This document shows positions 1-7,640 of a DNA stretch of 31,078 bases, one piece after another. The stretch lies in assembly GCA_964524145.1 (NCBI GenBank), contig CAZGCA010000072.1:1-31078 (forward strand), given 5' to 3'. Every line of letters begins with the position of its first letter. Within the stretch, counting starts at the first letter, position 1. Position numbers and translations under genes: made by a program. The notes under the pieces were generated by a model. It made no database searches and was not told where the DNA came from. It saw only the letters and a program-made list of their open reading frames with translations. The DNA is from CAZGCA01 sp964524145. GTDB taxonomy: Bacteria; Hydrogenedentota; CAZGCA01.

Positions 1-257
1 CCCCACGAAGGATTTCTGGTCGACGTAAGACGCCGTCGTGGGTACACAGTCATCGGATGGGCTCAAGCCCCTAAGCCGTTGATTCTGTTGTCAATATTTA
101 TTCTTCGCAGAAAAGACCTCTGGGTAGAACGAGCCACGCACGATGCGATGGGTTCATCTGCGGCGGCACGTTAAGGCTTTTTGCGGGCCTCGCTTCGTTA
201 GGAGCTGTGATTCCAAGCACTTACACGTTCCCATCTGCCACGCCTACGGGTGCACAG

Positions 258-294
258 GCTTTTTGTCAAGAGAATCACAGGGAAGACAAAAAGC
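258..294. repeat. 10-bp perfect inverted repeat, possible RNA hairpin
   Basis: GCTTTTTGTC at 258-267 is the exact reverse complement of GACAAAAAGC at 285-294, separated by 17 bases. Transcribed, it would form a 10-bp stem. It lies in a stretch without a credible gene, about 110 bases upstream of the pil promoter. It is not followed by a T-run, so it is not a standard terminator. Function is unknown. Confidence 0.4.
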
Positions 295-371
295 TTTCAC
301 GGGCGTATGGTGACACCTGCAAAACTCTCTATCTCAACCTTACACAAGCACTTCCAATATCAGAGCGAGAA

Positions 372-386
372 CGGCTGAGTCAGCCG
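372..386. promoter_or_regulatory. 15-bp palindrome just upstream of the pil promoter, candidate operator or terminator stem
   Basis: CGGCTGA-G-TCAGCCG is a perfect 7+1+7 palindrome. It ends 17 bases before the -35 box at 404, centred near -60 relative to the predicted start site, a usual position for an activator. As RNA it could instead form a 5-bp stem with a 5-base loop, with a T5 run beginning about 10 bases later, so a weak terminator of upstream transcription is the alternative. The sequence alone does not decide. Confidence 0.4.
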
Positions 387-403
387 ATGCGTTGATTTTT
401 CTG

Positions 404-432
404 TTGACAATTTGGCGAAATTATGCTATATT
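404..432 (+). promoter_or_regulatory. Sigma-70 promoter of the pilMNOPQ operon, extended -10
   Basis: The -35 box TTGACA (404-409, full consensus) is followed after exactly 17 bp by TATATT (427-432, 5 of 6). A TG at 424-425 supplies the extended -10 element. Transcription would start near 439-440, leaving a leader of about 110 bases before pilM. The surrounding AT-rich patch stands out from the GC-rich genes. All pil genes downstream run the same way without room for another promoter. Confidence 0.75.
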
Positions 433-548
433 TAGTAACGCTGAGGGTAGGCAGTATGCCCCGGCCGAAGTCTCATGTGCATCGGCGCTTCGAAGAAGCG
501 TCTTTAAACAGCGGTAGCGGATGGTGTGCTTTGTAGCGCCTGTTTGAC

Positions 549-1694
549 ATGCTAGGCTTGTTTTCGAAACCCAAGCGGGCTGTGGGCATCGACATAGGCT
601 CGCATTCCGTCAAAGTTGTCGAGATATCCAGATCCGGGCCGGGCTTCGCTGTCCACGCTGCGGTTCGCGCCACGATAGACCAATCGCGCTACGCAGTTGA
701 CCCGACAGTCGCGCTCACAACAGCCGTTTCGGAAGCAACGGCGACGTTCAAGCTTTCCAACGCATACCTAGTGTGCGGGCTTTCCGGCCAATCGGTTGTG
801 ATCCGTTACCCGCGACTCCCCAAAATGCCGCCTGATGAGCTCAAAGGAGCCGTTGAGCTGGAGGCTGCACAGAGTATTCCTTACAACATGGAAGAAGTCT
901 CGATGGACTCCGCTCCGCTTGAGGACGCTCCCGAGAACGGCGAGGAGATGGTGAAGGTCTTGCTCGTTGCAGCCAAGAACGAAATAATTGACGCCCGGCT
1001 GAGCCTTCTCGAACAGTCCGGGATCAGGCCGCATGTGATCGCCGTCGATTCGCTTGCTCTGGCGGACGCGATGGAAATGACCGGAACGTTTCGCCACAAC
1101 GAAACCGTCGCACTCATCAACGTAGGCGCGTCGGCGACCAATATCCATTTCTGCAAGAACGGGGTGAGCAACTTCGTCAGGGACGTTTCTTGGGGTGGCC
1201 GGGATTTGGTTGACGCCATCCAGAAATCGTACAAGGTTGACAGAGAACAAGCCGAGTTGGTGCTTGTCGAGGGCGAGCCACCAGCCGAACCGGCCGAGCC
1301 TCAACCTTCAGCACCCCTTGGCGGGGCACCCGGGCCAGGGTCTCCGCCCGATCTGCCGTCCCCGCCGAAAGCGCCACCGCCCTCGCTTGACGTAGCGGCT
1401 CGCGCTCCGATAAGCCGGCTGTTGGGCGAGGTGAGACGATCGTTCGACTACTACGAACACCAGTTGTACCAGAGTGGCGTCGATAGAGTAGTGTTGAGCG
1501 GCGGAGTCGCCCCCTTTTCGCTCCTTCGGCAGTCGTTTGTCGAAGAGCTGGGCGTATCCGACGTGGAAATAGCAAACCCCGTGGGCGGAAGCGTGGCCTT
1601 TGAAGCAGGAGCGGATGTCGCTGTACTCGAGGAGTCTCCGGCCCAGTTTGTCGTGGCGGTGGGCCTCGCAGGGAGGGGCGCCGCAGAACTATGA
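549..1694 (+). CDS. pilM: Type IV pilus assembly protein PilM
   Basis: PilM is a cytoplasmic actin-like ATP-binding protein that clamps the N-terminal tail of PilN and links the pilus motor to the inner-membrane alignment complex. The 381-residue product starts with the typical AVGIDIGSHSVKVVEI phosphate-binding strand (about residues 11-26). It has a second nucleotide-binding segment (ALINVGASATNIHF, near 190) and the adenosine motif VVLSGGVAPFSLLRQ in the last quarter. Roughly residues 240-278 form a proline-rich insert (many P, A, G) in the second subdomain before the RSFDYYEHQ helix; PilM usually has only a short variable loop there. The ATG at 549 fits the conserved N-terminus, but no clear Shine-Dalgarno sequence precedes it. 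The gene overlaps pilN by 4 bp (ATGA), implying translational coupling. Confidence 0.93.
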   Translation: MLGLFSKPKRAVGIDIGSHSVKVVEISRSGPGFAVHAAVRATIDQSRYAVDPTVALTTAVSEATATFKLSNAYLVCGLSGQSVVIRYPRLPKMPPDELKGAVELEAAQSIPYNMEEVSMDSAPLEDAPENGEEMVKVLLVAAKNEIIDARLSLLEQSGIRPHVIAVDSLALADAMEMTGTFRHNETVALINVGASATNIHFCKNGVSNFVRDVSWGGRDLVDAIQKSYKVDREQAELVLVEGEPPAEPAEPQPSAPLGGAPGPGSPPDLPSPPKAPPPSLDVAARAPISRLLGEVRRSFDYYEHQLYQSGVDRVVLSGGVAPFSLLRQSFVEELGVSDVEIANPVGGSVAFEAGADVAVLEESPAQFVVAVGLAGRGAAEL

Positions 1695-2356
1695 TCAACA
1701 TTAACTTGATACCGCCTGAGCGCCGGCCGATAACCCGAAGCCCGTTGCCATACCTCGGAGTGGCAGTCCTGCTGGTGCTGGGCGTGTTCGTGTGTCTTGC
1801 CAGCCTTCTTGCAGGAATGAACAAGGTGTCCGCTCGCGAGGAGACGCTCGAACAGGTGGAAGGTGAGCTTGAAGAGCTGGCCGACGCCGTCGAGAGGGTC
1901 GACAACCTCCGGCGGGACAAGGCGAACCTGTCGCTGAAGAGAAAAGCCGTCGGCCGGATAATGCAGGACAGGATTTTGTGGTCGGAGCAGATCTACACGC
2001 TGGCAACGCTCGTGCCGGACAACGTATGGGTTTCGGAGATCGAAGAAGAAACCCGCACAAAGAAGATCGACATGCCGAACCCGCAAAAGGGTGAAAAGGG
2101 ACAACCGCCGACTATTCGCAGGCAGGTCACCATCCGCACGCTCAAGATATCCGGTTACGCGTTCTCGCGGACCGAAAAGGGAGTCGATCTAGTCGGCGTG
2201 TTTGTGCGCAACCTTGAGAGCAGCCCGAAGTTCGCGGAGATGTTCACCGACCCGGAACCTCAGCTTGTGAGCGATGAGGAATTCGCCGAGGGCGTGAAGG
2301 TCAAGCAGTTCGAGATCACGTGTACTATCGAAGCGGTGCCCAGCGGTAGCGTCTGA
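1691..2356 (+). CDS. pilN: Type IV pilus alignment protein PilN
   Basis: The 221-residue product is a single-pass inner-membrane protein. It opens with MININLIPPERRP, matching the conserved PilN tail that inserts into PilM. A membrane helix follows at about residues 20-42, then a periplasmic coiled coil (about 48-100, Glu/Leu/Arg-rich) and a ferredoxin-like domain with the LVPDNVWVSEIEEE segment. PilN pairs with PilO through the periplasmic part. An internal basic/proline segment near residues 128-145 (KKIDMPNPQKGEKGQPP) makes it a little longer than short homologues. The start codon overlaps the pilM stop, and 17 bp separate its stop from pilO, consistent with one transcript. Confidence 0.92.
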   Translation: MININLIPPERRPITRSPLPYLGVAVLLVLGVFVCLASLLAGMNKVSAREETLEQVEGELEELADAVERVDNLRRDKANLSLKRKAVGRIMQDRILWSEQIYTLATLVPDNVWVSEIEEETRTKKIDMPNPQKGEKGQPPTIRRQVTIRTLKISGYAFSRTEKGVDLVGVFVRNLESSPKFAEMFTDPEPQLVSDEEFAEGVKVKQFEITCTIEAVPSGSV

Positions 2357-2373
2357 AGACAGGGATACAGAAC

Positions 2374-2973
2374 GTGTCGGTTCTCTTCACAGGAAAAGTA
2401 ACACGGCAGGACCTGATAATAGCCGGTACTATCGCGGTGATTATCGTCGTTCTCGTTGTGGTTTTCTTTGTGGGAGTCAAGCTGCCGCTGGACAGTCGAG
2501 CCGAAGATATTGACGAGCAGATAGCCGCGACGCGTGAGGAACTGAGGACGGCCAAGGAGATAGCGTCGAACCGTCCGTTGCTCGAAGCCGAGGTCAAACG
2601 AGTGTCGGACATGGTGTATAAGTTCGAGGAAAGATTGCCGACGCGTCGCGAGATACCTCAGTTGTACCGGTGGTTCTGGCGAGCGGCAGAGGATGCCGGT
2701 GTGGTTGTCGAGAAGATAGACAAGCAGCCCGAAGGGGAGACGCAGACCGAGATTGCAATACCCTACAAGTTCGTCGTCTCGGGCCCGTTCGCGTCGCTGG
2801 GCAAGGTTATCAACATTCTGGAGATGGGTGACCGCTTCGTGAAGGTTTCCAATATGAATATAGGTGAGGAAGAAGGCGGTGTCTGCGAGGCGCGGTTCAC
2901 GCTATCGACGTACCTTTTCGTAGGCGAAAAATCGGCGACGTCCACGCCCGCTAAGAAGGTTGAGCAAGAATGA
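2374..2973 (+). CDS. pilO: Type IV pilus alignment protein PilO
   Basis: This 199-residue protein has a short cytoplasmic N-terminus, one membrane helix (about residues 14-35, very rich in I and V), a coiled coil (about 40-85) and a C-terminal ferredoxin-like fold. The helical part carries the PilO-typical LPTRREIPQLYRWFWRAAED segment, and the fold includes YKFVVSGPFASLGKVINILE. PilO forms a heterodimer with PilN in the periplasm and contacts PilP. Translation probably starts at the GTG at 2374, preceded by an ACAGGGA-type ribosome site. It overlaps the next gene by 4 bp (ATGA). The last 15 residues are Lys/Thr/Pro-rich and probably disordered. Confidence 0.9.
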   Translation: MSVLFTGKVTRQDLIIAGTIAVIIVVLVVVFFVGVKLPLDSRAEDIDEQIAATREELRTAKEIASNRPLLEAEVKRVSDMVYKFEERLPTRREIPQLYRWFWRAAEDAGVVVEKIDKQPEGETQTEIAIPYKFVVSGPFASLGKVINILEMGDRFVKVSNMNIGEEEGGVCEARFTLSTYLFVGEKSATSTPAKKVEQE

Positions 2974-3515
2974 ATCCTAGAACGAAAATCATCCTCGCGG
3001 CGGTACTGCTCCCTGCAGCGGTCGGCTTTTTATACTGGCGAGTGACAAAACCTTACGGCCCCACAGGAGCTCCCCCGCCTGCGCCCGGCACCACTACGGA
3101 TGCAGCGGCTTCGACGGGTGATGTTGCCAAGGCCGATGAGAACCTGGCCGAGGCTGAAACGTTCGATGAGGAACAAGTGCTTGCGGCATTGCAGCAAGAG
3201 CAGGTTTTCTTTGATTTCGAAGCGCTGAGAAACCCTATGGCACCCGTGCTTGAGCCCATGGCCGGAACGGAGGAGGCTCCCGAAGGCGGGCCGGTGCCGC
3301 CAGAAACCCCTTCAGGTTTGGCGTCAATGACCCGACAGTATACTGTGTCGGGTATTGTATGGAGCGAGACATCTCCGCTTGCAGTGGTTGATAACCAGGT
3401 CGTCGGAGCCGGCTATAGTCTGCCGAGTGGCGCTGAAGTAGTTGAGATTTCCCGGGATAGCGTCCTCCTGAAACAGGGCGCCGAGACATTCAGAGTGAGA
3501 GTTCATGGGGAGTGA
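2970..3515 (+). CDS. pilP: PilP-like type IV pilus assembly protein
   Basis: The 181-residue product lies exactly where pilP belongs, between pilO and pilQ. It has an N-terminal hydrophobic anchor (about residues 7-23) and a Pro/Ala/Thr-rich flexible linker. A short segment FDFEALRNPMAPVLEP follows, and the C-terminal beta-rich domain (about 120-181; YTVSGIVWSETSPLAVVDNQ onward) resembles the homology-region domain that PilP uses to bind PilQ. Classical PilP is a lipoprotein, but no lipobox cysteine is visible, so this one is probably held by its uncleaved helix. Assignment rests on position, architecture and the ALRNPM segment; overall similarity to model PilP proteins is likely low. The start overlaps pilO by 4 bp. 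Confidence 0.75.
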   Translation: MNPRTKIILAAVLLPAAVGFLYWRVTKPYGPTGAPPPAPGTTTDAAASTGDVAKADENLAEAETFDEEQVLAALQQEQVFFDFEALRNPMAPVLEPMAGTEEAPEGGPVPPETPSGLASMTRQYTVSGIVWSETSPLAVVDNQVVGAGYSLPSGAEVVEISRDSVLLKQGAETFRVRVHGE

Positions 3516-3519
3516 TACC

Positions 3520-6500
3520 ATGATGTTCGAGAAACGACTGAAACGTGCCAGGCTGGTTGTGGCGGTTACGGTTGCCACCGCCCTTTTATTCATGGTGACA
3601 GGAACAGCCAACAGTGCGGACGAGATCGAGGCCCGCAAGGCGGAAGTCATACGGGAGTCCCTCCGGAAGCTGGGCCGTCCCACCGAAACTTCGCCTCTGT
3701 ACGAAGCCGCAGCAGAAGCTGAAGCTCTGCTTGAGATACAAACCGAGCGAAAAGGGACAGAATCCGTTATCACAATTCTCACGACAAACAACCCGGTTTA
3801 CGAGTGTTTCCTCGACCGCTCCGCGAACAGATTCATCGTTGATATTTACAACACCATCAACTTTCATTCCGGCGAGGACTACCAGGTTGAGCAGTCGCCG
3901 GTGCTGGAGCATGTACGCACGAGCTTATACCAACTCGATCCACAGTTCGTATCGCGCGTCGTGTTCGACCTTTCAGAGATTGTCAAGATGCGGGTTACAC
4001 AGGACGACGGAAGGATCATCGTCCGCGTCCCAGACGACGGGGCCGAGCGGCCCGAAACGGTTCCACCGTCGCCCAGCGTGGCAGAGCTTACCGAAAAGCT
4101 GAAGTTTCGAGAACGTGAGCTTGCCGCGGCCGAAGAGAAGCTCAAGGCGGAGGTGGCGGCTCGAGAAGCTGCCGAGAAACAGCGAGCCGAGGCGCTTGCC
4201 CGAGCACAACAGGAAGCGGATGGGGCCCTGTCGGAGCAGCGAGTGCTGCTGACGAAAGCGCAGGATGAGCTTCGAGCACAGATACAGAGACGAGAAACCG
4301 CCGAGGTAGACCTTAAAGCCAAACTGGATGCGCTGACTACGGAGTACAACCAGGCAATAGCCAAGCAGCAGCAATCGCTCGACGAAGCGCAGACGAATTT
4401 CGAACAGGAAGCGGAAAAGCGTGCTGAAGCCGAAACGAAGGCCGGCGACATCGAAGAGAAATTCAAGCAGCAGCAGGGGGCATTGGCCGGACTCAAGGAA
4501 GAGCTAAGCGCGAAGCTCGATGAGGAAACAGCGCGAGCAAGCGCATTGCAAGCCGGAATGATGGCCAAGGAGGAAGAAGCCCAACGTACAATCGATGATC
4601 GCGAGCAAGCGCTCAAAGAGATGGAGGCAAACGTCGAGGCTGCAAGGGCCGAAAAAGAGAGGATGCGCGCATCCCTGGCCAAGCAGATCGAGGGCCGGGA
4701 GGCGGAAGTTCGCGCGGAGCTCGATCGACAGAAGCAGGCTCTTGCAGGAGCCCAGAACGAGCTTGCAGCGCTGAGCGGCGAGTTGGAAACGCAAAGGGTT
4801 GCCCGTAAAGACGTCGAGGCGAAGCTTGCACAGGAGCTTGCGTCGAGAGAGAAAGAGTCGGCCCAGACTATCAGCGACCAGATGGCGTCGCTGCAGGAAG
4901 CGCAAGACAAAGCCAAAGAGGAGGCTGAAGCCCGTGCCGTAGCCGAAGCCGCTTTCAAGAAGGAGCTCACACAACTTGCCGCCGATGCAGATGCCGACGC
5001 GCAGGAGAAAAAGCTACTGATCGCCAATCTAGAGGAACAACTCGCGTCCGAGCGAGCGGCGCGAGAGACGGCAGAGCAAAAGGCCAGAGAGGCCGTTGCG
5101 AGCATGGAGGAACAGACAAAGGCCGCCACGGCAGAGGCCGAAAAGGCTATTGCCGAGGCCGAACTCCAACTCGCCAGAAAGAGAAAAGAAGAGGAAGACC
5201 TGGCAAAGAAAGCCCAGGACGAGCTTCGGATGACGGCATTGAAGGAAGCCGAGGCGCGCGCCATTGTCGAAGCCGAGTTGGAGGCGAAGACCGAACAGCT
5301 CGCGACCAAAGCCGAAGTGGACGACCAAGAGAAGAAACTGCAGATCGCCAAGCTCGAGGAACAACTTGCCGCCGAGCAGGCTGCGAGAGAGACGGCTGAG
5401 CAGAAAGCCAAAGAGGCCGCCACAGCGGAGGCCGAAAAGGCGATTGCCGAGGCCGAGGCAAAGCTCGCTGCAGAGCAAGCGGCGCGCGAGGTGGCAGAAC
5501 TGGCGGCCAGCGAGGCGGCCGCAGAGATCGAGGACCTCACGAAGGTTGCTGTGGCGCCCACAGAGGTCGAGAAACTCCCGGCCGCCCCGGGTGAGGAGCG
5601 GCCTTCCTTCATCGAGGTGTTAAAGGCGTCGCTTACCGCGGCAACAGAAGCCGTTCGCGACCAGGTAGTGCTCCAGCCGGTGGTTGTAGCTGAAGCCCCG
5701 ATCGAGGAAGAAGAAGCCGAACCTGTCGAGGAGGAGCCCGAAGAAGCAGAGCCTGAGGCCGAGCAACCGGAGACTATCGAGGTGGAGGTCGCCAAGGCAG
5801 CCGAGGCCGTCGCTCCGCCCGCTATTGCCCCGGCCCCAGCGCCCCCCGTTCCGCCCGAGGAACAGACAGTCACCGTAACGTTTCGCGACGCAGAGATTAA
5901 CGCCGTGATTGATGTGTGGTCCAGGATGGCCGGTATCAACGTGCTTGCCGGCAAGGACGTGCGCGGCACCGTGACGTGCAGGCTCAGGGATGTGCCCGTA
6001 TTGGACGCGATGCGCCTCGTGCTGAAAGATAACGGCTACGCGCTCGTTAGAGACGGGAACATCTACCGGGTCATACCGGAGGCAATGGCCGCGGTCGAGA
6101 TACTGGCCGAGATGGAGACCAGAACCTTCAAGCTCGAATATCAAACCGCAGACAGTATGGAGTTAACACTTAAGTCACTCACAACACCGCACGGCAAGGT
6201 CATTTCCAACAAAGATGCCAACGTCGTGATCGTGACCGATGAGCCGGAAAACATGGATCGGATCGAGGATATCGTCAAGGAGCTGGACGTCAGCGCCCCC
6301 GTCGTGCTGGTCGTTACCGGCATCTATCCGCTCAGCTACGCAAAGGCCAACGAGGTGGCCAAGATAATCGAGGGCGTTCTCACAGAAAACGGGAGCGTCG
6401 TCGCCGATGCAAGATCCAATCAGGTACTCGTGACGGACGTTCCCGAAAACCTCCAGACGATAGACGAGCTCATTCCCACACTCGACCAGCGGGAACCACA

Positions 6501-7380
6501 GGCGTTTCTCGAGGTCATGATGGTGGACCATGTGCTCCAGGATGATTCAGCGTACGGGATCAACTGGCTTTCCAACGCAAGAGATATGACCAACGACCTG
6601 CAGAGCTTCACTTGGAACAGCACCGGTCTGGGAGACTCTGTCGGGTCGGAGTCACTCGACGCGGGTGTGCTGACGTTTGGGGTACTCACCGATGATCTCG
6701 ACCTGACCGCGGCCATTGCGGGCGAGCTTCAGAACCGCGATGCGAAGCTAGTTGCCAACCCGTCAACGCTCGTGCTCAACAACCAGAAGGCTTCGATAGA
6801 GATCGTGTCCGAGTACCCGTTCCAGCAGCTCACGCAGACCACCCAGGGACCTCCCGTGTCAAACATCGAGTTCAAGAACATCGGTGTCACGCTGGACGTC
6901 ACGCCGCAGATCACAAGCGATCAGTCGATAATCGTCGAGCTTGACGCAAGAGAAAGCTCGATATCGGGGTTCTCGGAAGGCGTGCCGATCGAGGACTCGC
7001 GCACCGCAAGAACCACCCTGCTGATAAACAACGGCCAGACAATATACCTTGCCGGGTTGCGCAGCATCAGCGTGACGTCTGACAGTTCGCGGTTTCCGAT
7101 GCTTGGCAGCATACCGCTCGTCGGATTCTTCTTCCGGGAAGCGACTTTGAAGGACAGCCGCACCGAGTTGCTTGTTTTCCTGACGGTGCACGTTGTTCCG
7201 GGAGACGCGCCCGACCTCACACCGTACCAGCGCGACAGGTTCGAGGAGCTCCCAAGCATGTCGCCCGTACCCGACGGGCTCAGGAACATGTGGAAAGATA
7301 TCTCCAACCCGATCGACGGCAGGAAACCGCCCTGGCAGTGGAAGGTCAAGAAGACCAAGATCGGCGAGCAACTCAACTAA
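3520..7380 (+). CDS. pilQ: Type IV pilus secretin PilQ with a very long coiled-coil insert
   Basis: PilQ forms the outer-membrane ring through which the pilus leaves the cell. I place the start at ATG 3520, with GGGGAG 7 bases upstream; an in-frame ATG at 3505 would overlap pilP by 11 bp and is less likely. The 1286-residue product has a signal peptide (about 1-33) and an AMIN peptidoglycan-binding domain (about 80-165). An Ala/Glu/Lys-rich heptad coiled coil follows (about 186-672), then an acidic Pro-rich linker (672-780) and an STN-like domain (782-860, VTFRDAEINAVIDVWSRMAG). Two secretin N domains (867-925 and 933-995) lead to the secretin barrel (995-1225), including the RTTLLINNGQTIYLAGL and MLGSIPLVGFFFR signatures. 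Model PilQ proteins are about 700-770 residues long; the extra length is almost all coiled coil. Part of the coil is an internal duplication (4918-5175 and 5242-5478). Confidence 0.93.
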   Translation: MMFEKRLKRARLVVAVTVATALLFMVTGTANSADEIEARKAEVIRESLRKLGRPTETSPLYEAAAEAEALLEIQTERKGTESVITILTTNNPVYECFLDRSANRFIVDIYNTINFHSGEDYQVEQSPVLEHVRTSLYQLDPQFVSRVVFDLSEIVKMRVTQDDGRIIVRVPDDGAERPETVPPSPSVAELTEKLKFRERELAAAEEKLKAEVAAREAAEKQRAEALARAQQEADGALSEQRVLLTKAQDELRAQIQRRETAEVDLKAKLDALTTEYNQAIAKQQQSLDEAQTNFEQEAEKRAEAETKAGDIEEKFKQQQGALAGLKEELSAKLDEETARASALQAGMMAKEEEAQRTIDDREQALKEMEANVEAARAEKERMRASLAKQIEGREAEVRAELDRQKQALAGAQNELAALSGELETQRVARKDVEAKLAQELASREKESAQTISDQMASLQEAQDKAKEEAEARAVAEAAFKKELTQLAADADADAQEKKLLIANLEEQLASERAARETAEQKAREAVASMEEQTKAATAEAEKAIAEAELQLARKRKEEEDLAKKAQDELRMTALKEAEARAIVEAELEAKTEQLATKAEVDDQEKKLQIAKLEEQLAAEQAARETAEQKAKEAATAEAEKAIAEAEAKLAAEQAAREVAELAASEAAAEIEDLTKVAVAPTEVEKLPAAPGEERPSFIEVLKASLTAATEAVRDQVVLQPVVVAEAPIEEEEAEPVEEEPEEAEPEAEQPETIEVEVAKAAEAVAPPAIAPAPAPPVPPEEQTVTVTFRDAEINAVIDVWSRMAGINVLAGKDVRGTVTCRLRDVPVLDAMRLVLKDNGYALVRDGNIYRVIPEAMAAVEILAEMETRTFKLEYQTADSMELTLKSLTTPHGKVISNKDANVVIVTDEPENMDRIEDIVKELDVSAPVVLVVTGIYPLSYAKANEVAKIIEGVLTENGSVVADARSNQVLVTDVPENLQTIDELIPTLDQREPQAFLEVMMVDHVLQDDSAYGINWLSNARDMTNDLQSFTWNSTGLGDSVGSESLDAGVLTFGVLTDDLDLTAAIAGELQNRDAKLVANPSTLVLNNQKASIEIVSEYPFQQLTQTTQGPPVSNIEFKNIGVTLDVTPQITSDQSIIVELDARESSISGFSEGVPIEDSRTARTTLLINNGQTIYLAGLRSISVTSDSSRFPMLGSIPLVGFFFREATLKDSRTELLVFLTVHVVPGDAPDLTPYQRDRFEELPSMSPVPDGLRNMWKDISNPIDGRKPPWQWKVKKTKIGEQLN
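4918..5478 (+). repeat. Internal duplication in the PilQ coiled coil
   Basis: Two segments of about 80 residues, encoded near 4918-5175 and 5242-5478, match closely. Both run EAEARA...QEKKL.IA.LEEQLA.E.AARETAEQKA.EA...AEAEKAIAEAE. The first carries an extra block (ASMEEQTKA) that the second lacks. This suggests the coiled coil grew by in-frame tandem duplication. The repeat is degenerate at the DNA level, so it is not a very recent copy. Confidence 0.7.
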
Positions 7381-7391
7381 CTAGCGAACTC

Positions 7392-7422
7392 CGTGGGCCG
7401 GCGACGTAATTGCGGGCCCACG
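7392..7422 (+). terminator. Candidate terminator after pilQ
   Basis: CGTGGGCC (7392-7399) pairs perfectly with GGCCCACG (7415-7422) across a 15-base loop. The short pyrimidine-rich stretch CGATCTCTTT follows. It lies 12 bases after the pilQ stop and before the separate promoter at 7553, so termination here makes sense. The loop is long and the T-tract is weak. Confidence 0.5.
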
Positions 7423-7552
7423 CGATCTCTTTAGAAACCTCTTCAAGTTCCCGCCGTGTCGCCTGTGGGTCCAGCCTTGGGCACGATCCTCGTCCTGCTC
7501 GAATCCCGTCCTTACTCGCGGCCTGATCAAGAAATCGCTGCGAGCATCATGG

Positions 7553-7581
7553 TTGACATGTTTTACTGCACTCGATATGAT
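7553..7581 (+). promoter_or_regulatory. Near-consensus sigma-70 promoter of the secreted multidomain enzyme gene
   Basis: TTGACA (7553-7558, full consensus) and TATGAT (7576-7581, 5 of 6) are separated by exactly 17 bp. Transcription should start near 7588, about 50 bases before the ATG at 7641. This implies expression independent of the pil operon. Confidence 0.75.
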
Positions 7582-7640
7582 TCTGTCACAGCTAGAGGCT
7601 GGTGGAGAACGAAGCTCTGATTTGGAAGGAGGAGCGACTC

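Larger units (their letters stand above)
1..548. other. Non-coding region upstream of the pil operon
   Basis: No convincing complete gene is visible here. Frame 1 of the plus strand is open from the window edge to a TAA at 172-174 (57 codons). It could be the 3' tail of an upstream gene, but it is short, resembles no family I recognise and may be open by chance. The rest holds a 10-bp inverted repeat (258-294), a 15-bp palindrome (372-386), the pil promoter (404-432) and an untranslated leader of about 110 bases. That leader contains a small hairpin with stems at 486-491 and 495-500. I recognised no known structured RNA (tmRNA, RNase P, SRP, 6S), though the inverted repeat leaves room for an undescribed one. 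Confidence 0.5.

Noticed and set aside
88..116. A second promoter at TTGTCA (88-93)
   Set aside because: No -10-like hexamer is found at 16-18 bp spacing.
1..174. Possible 3' end of an upstream gene in frame 1
   Set aside because: It is open for 57 codons but short and of unremarkable composition. I cannot tell it from chance, so it is only mentioned in the region note.
207..395. 62-codon plus-strand frame in the pil upstream region
   Set aside because: Its GTG start has an AGGAG only two bases away, it overlaps the 10-bp inverted repeat and the palindrome, and the product resembles nothing known.
3879..5969. 696-codon minus-strand open frame
   Set aside because: It is the antisense shadow of the PilQ coiled coil; its product is a Ser/Ala-rich low-complexity string, as expected from reversed Glu/Ala/Lys codons.
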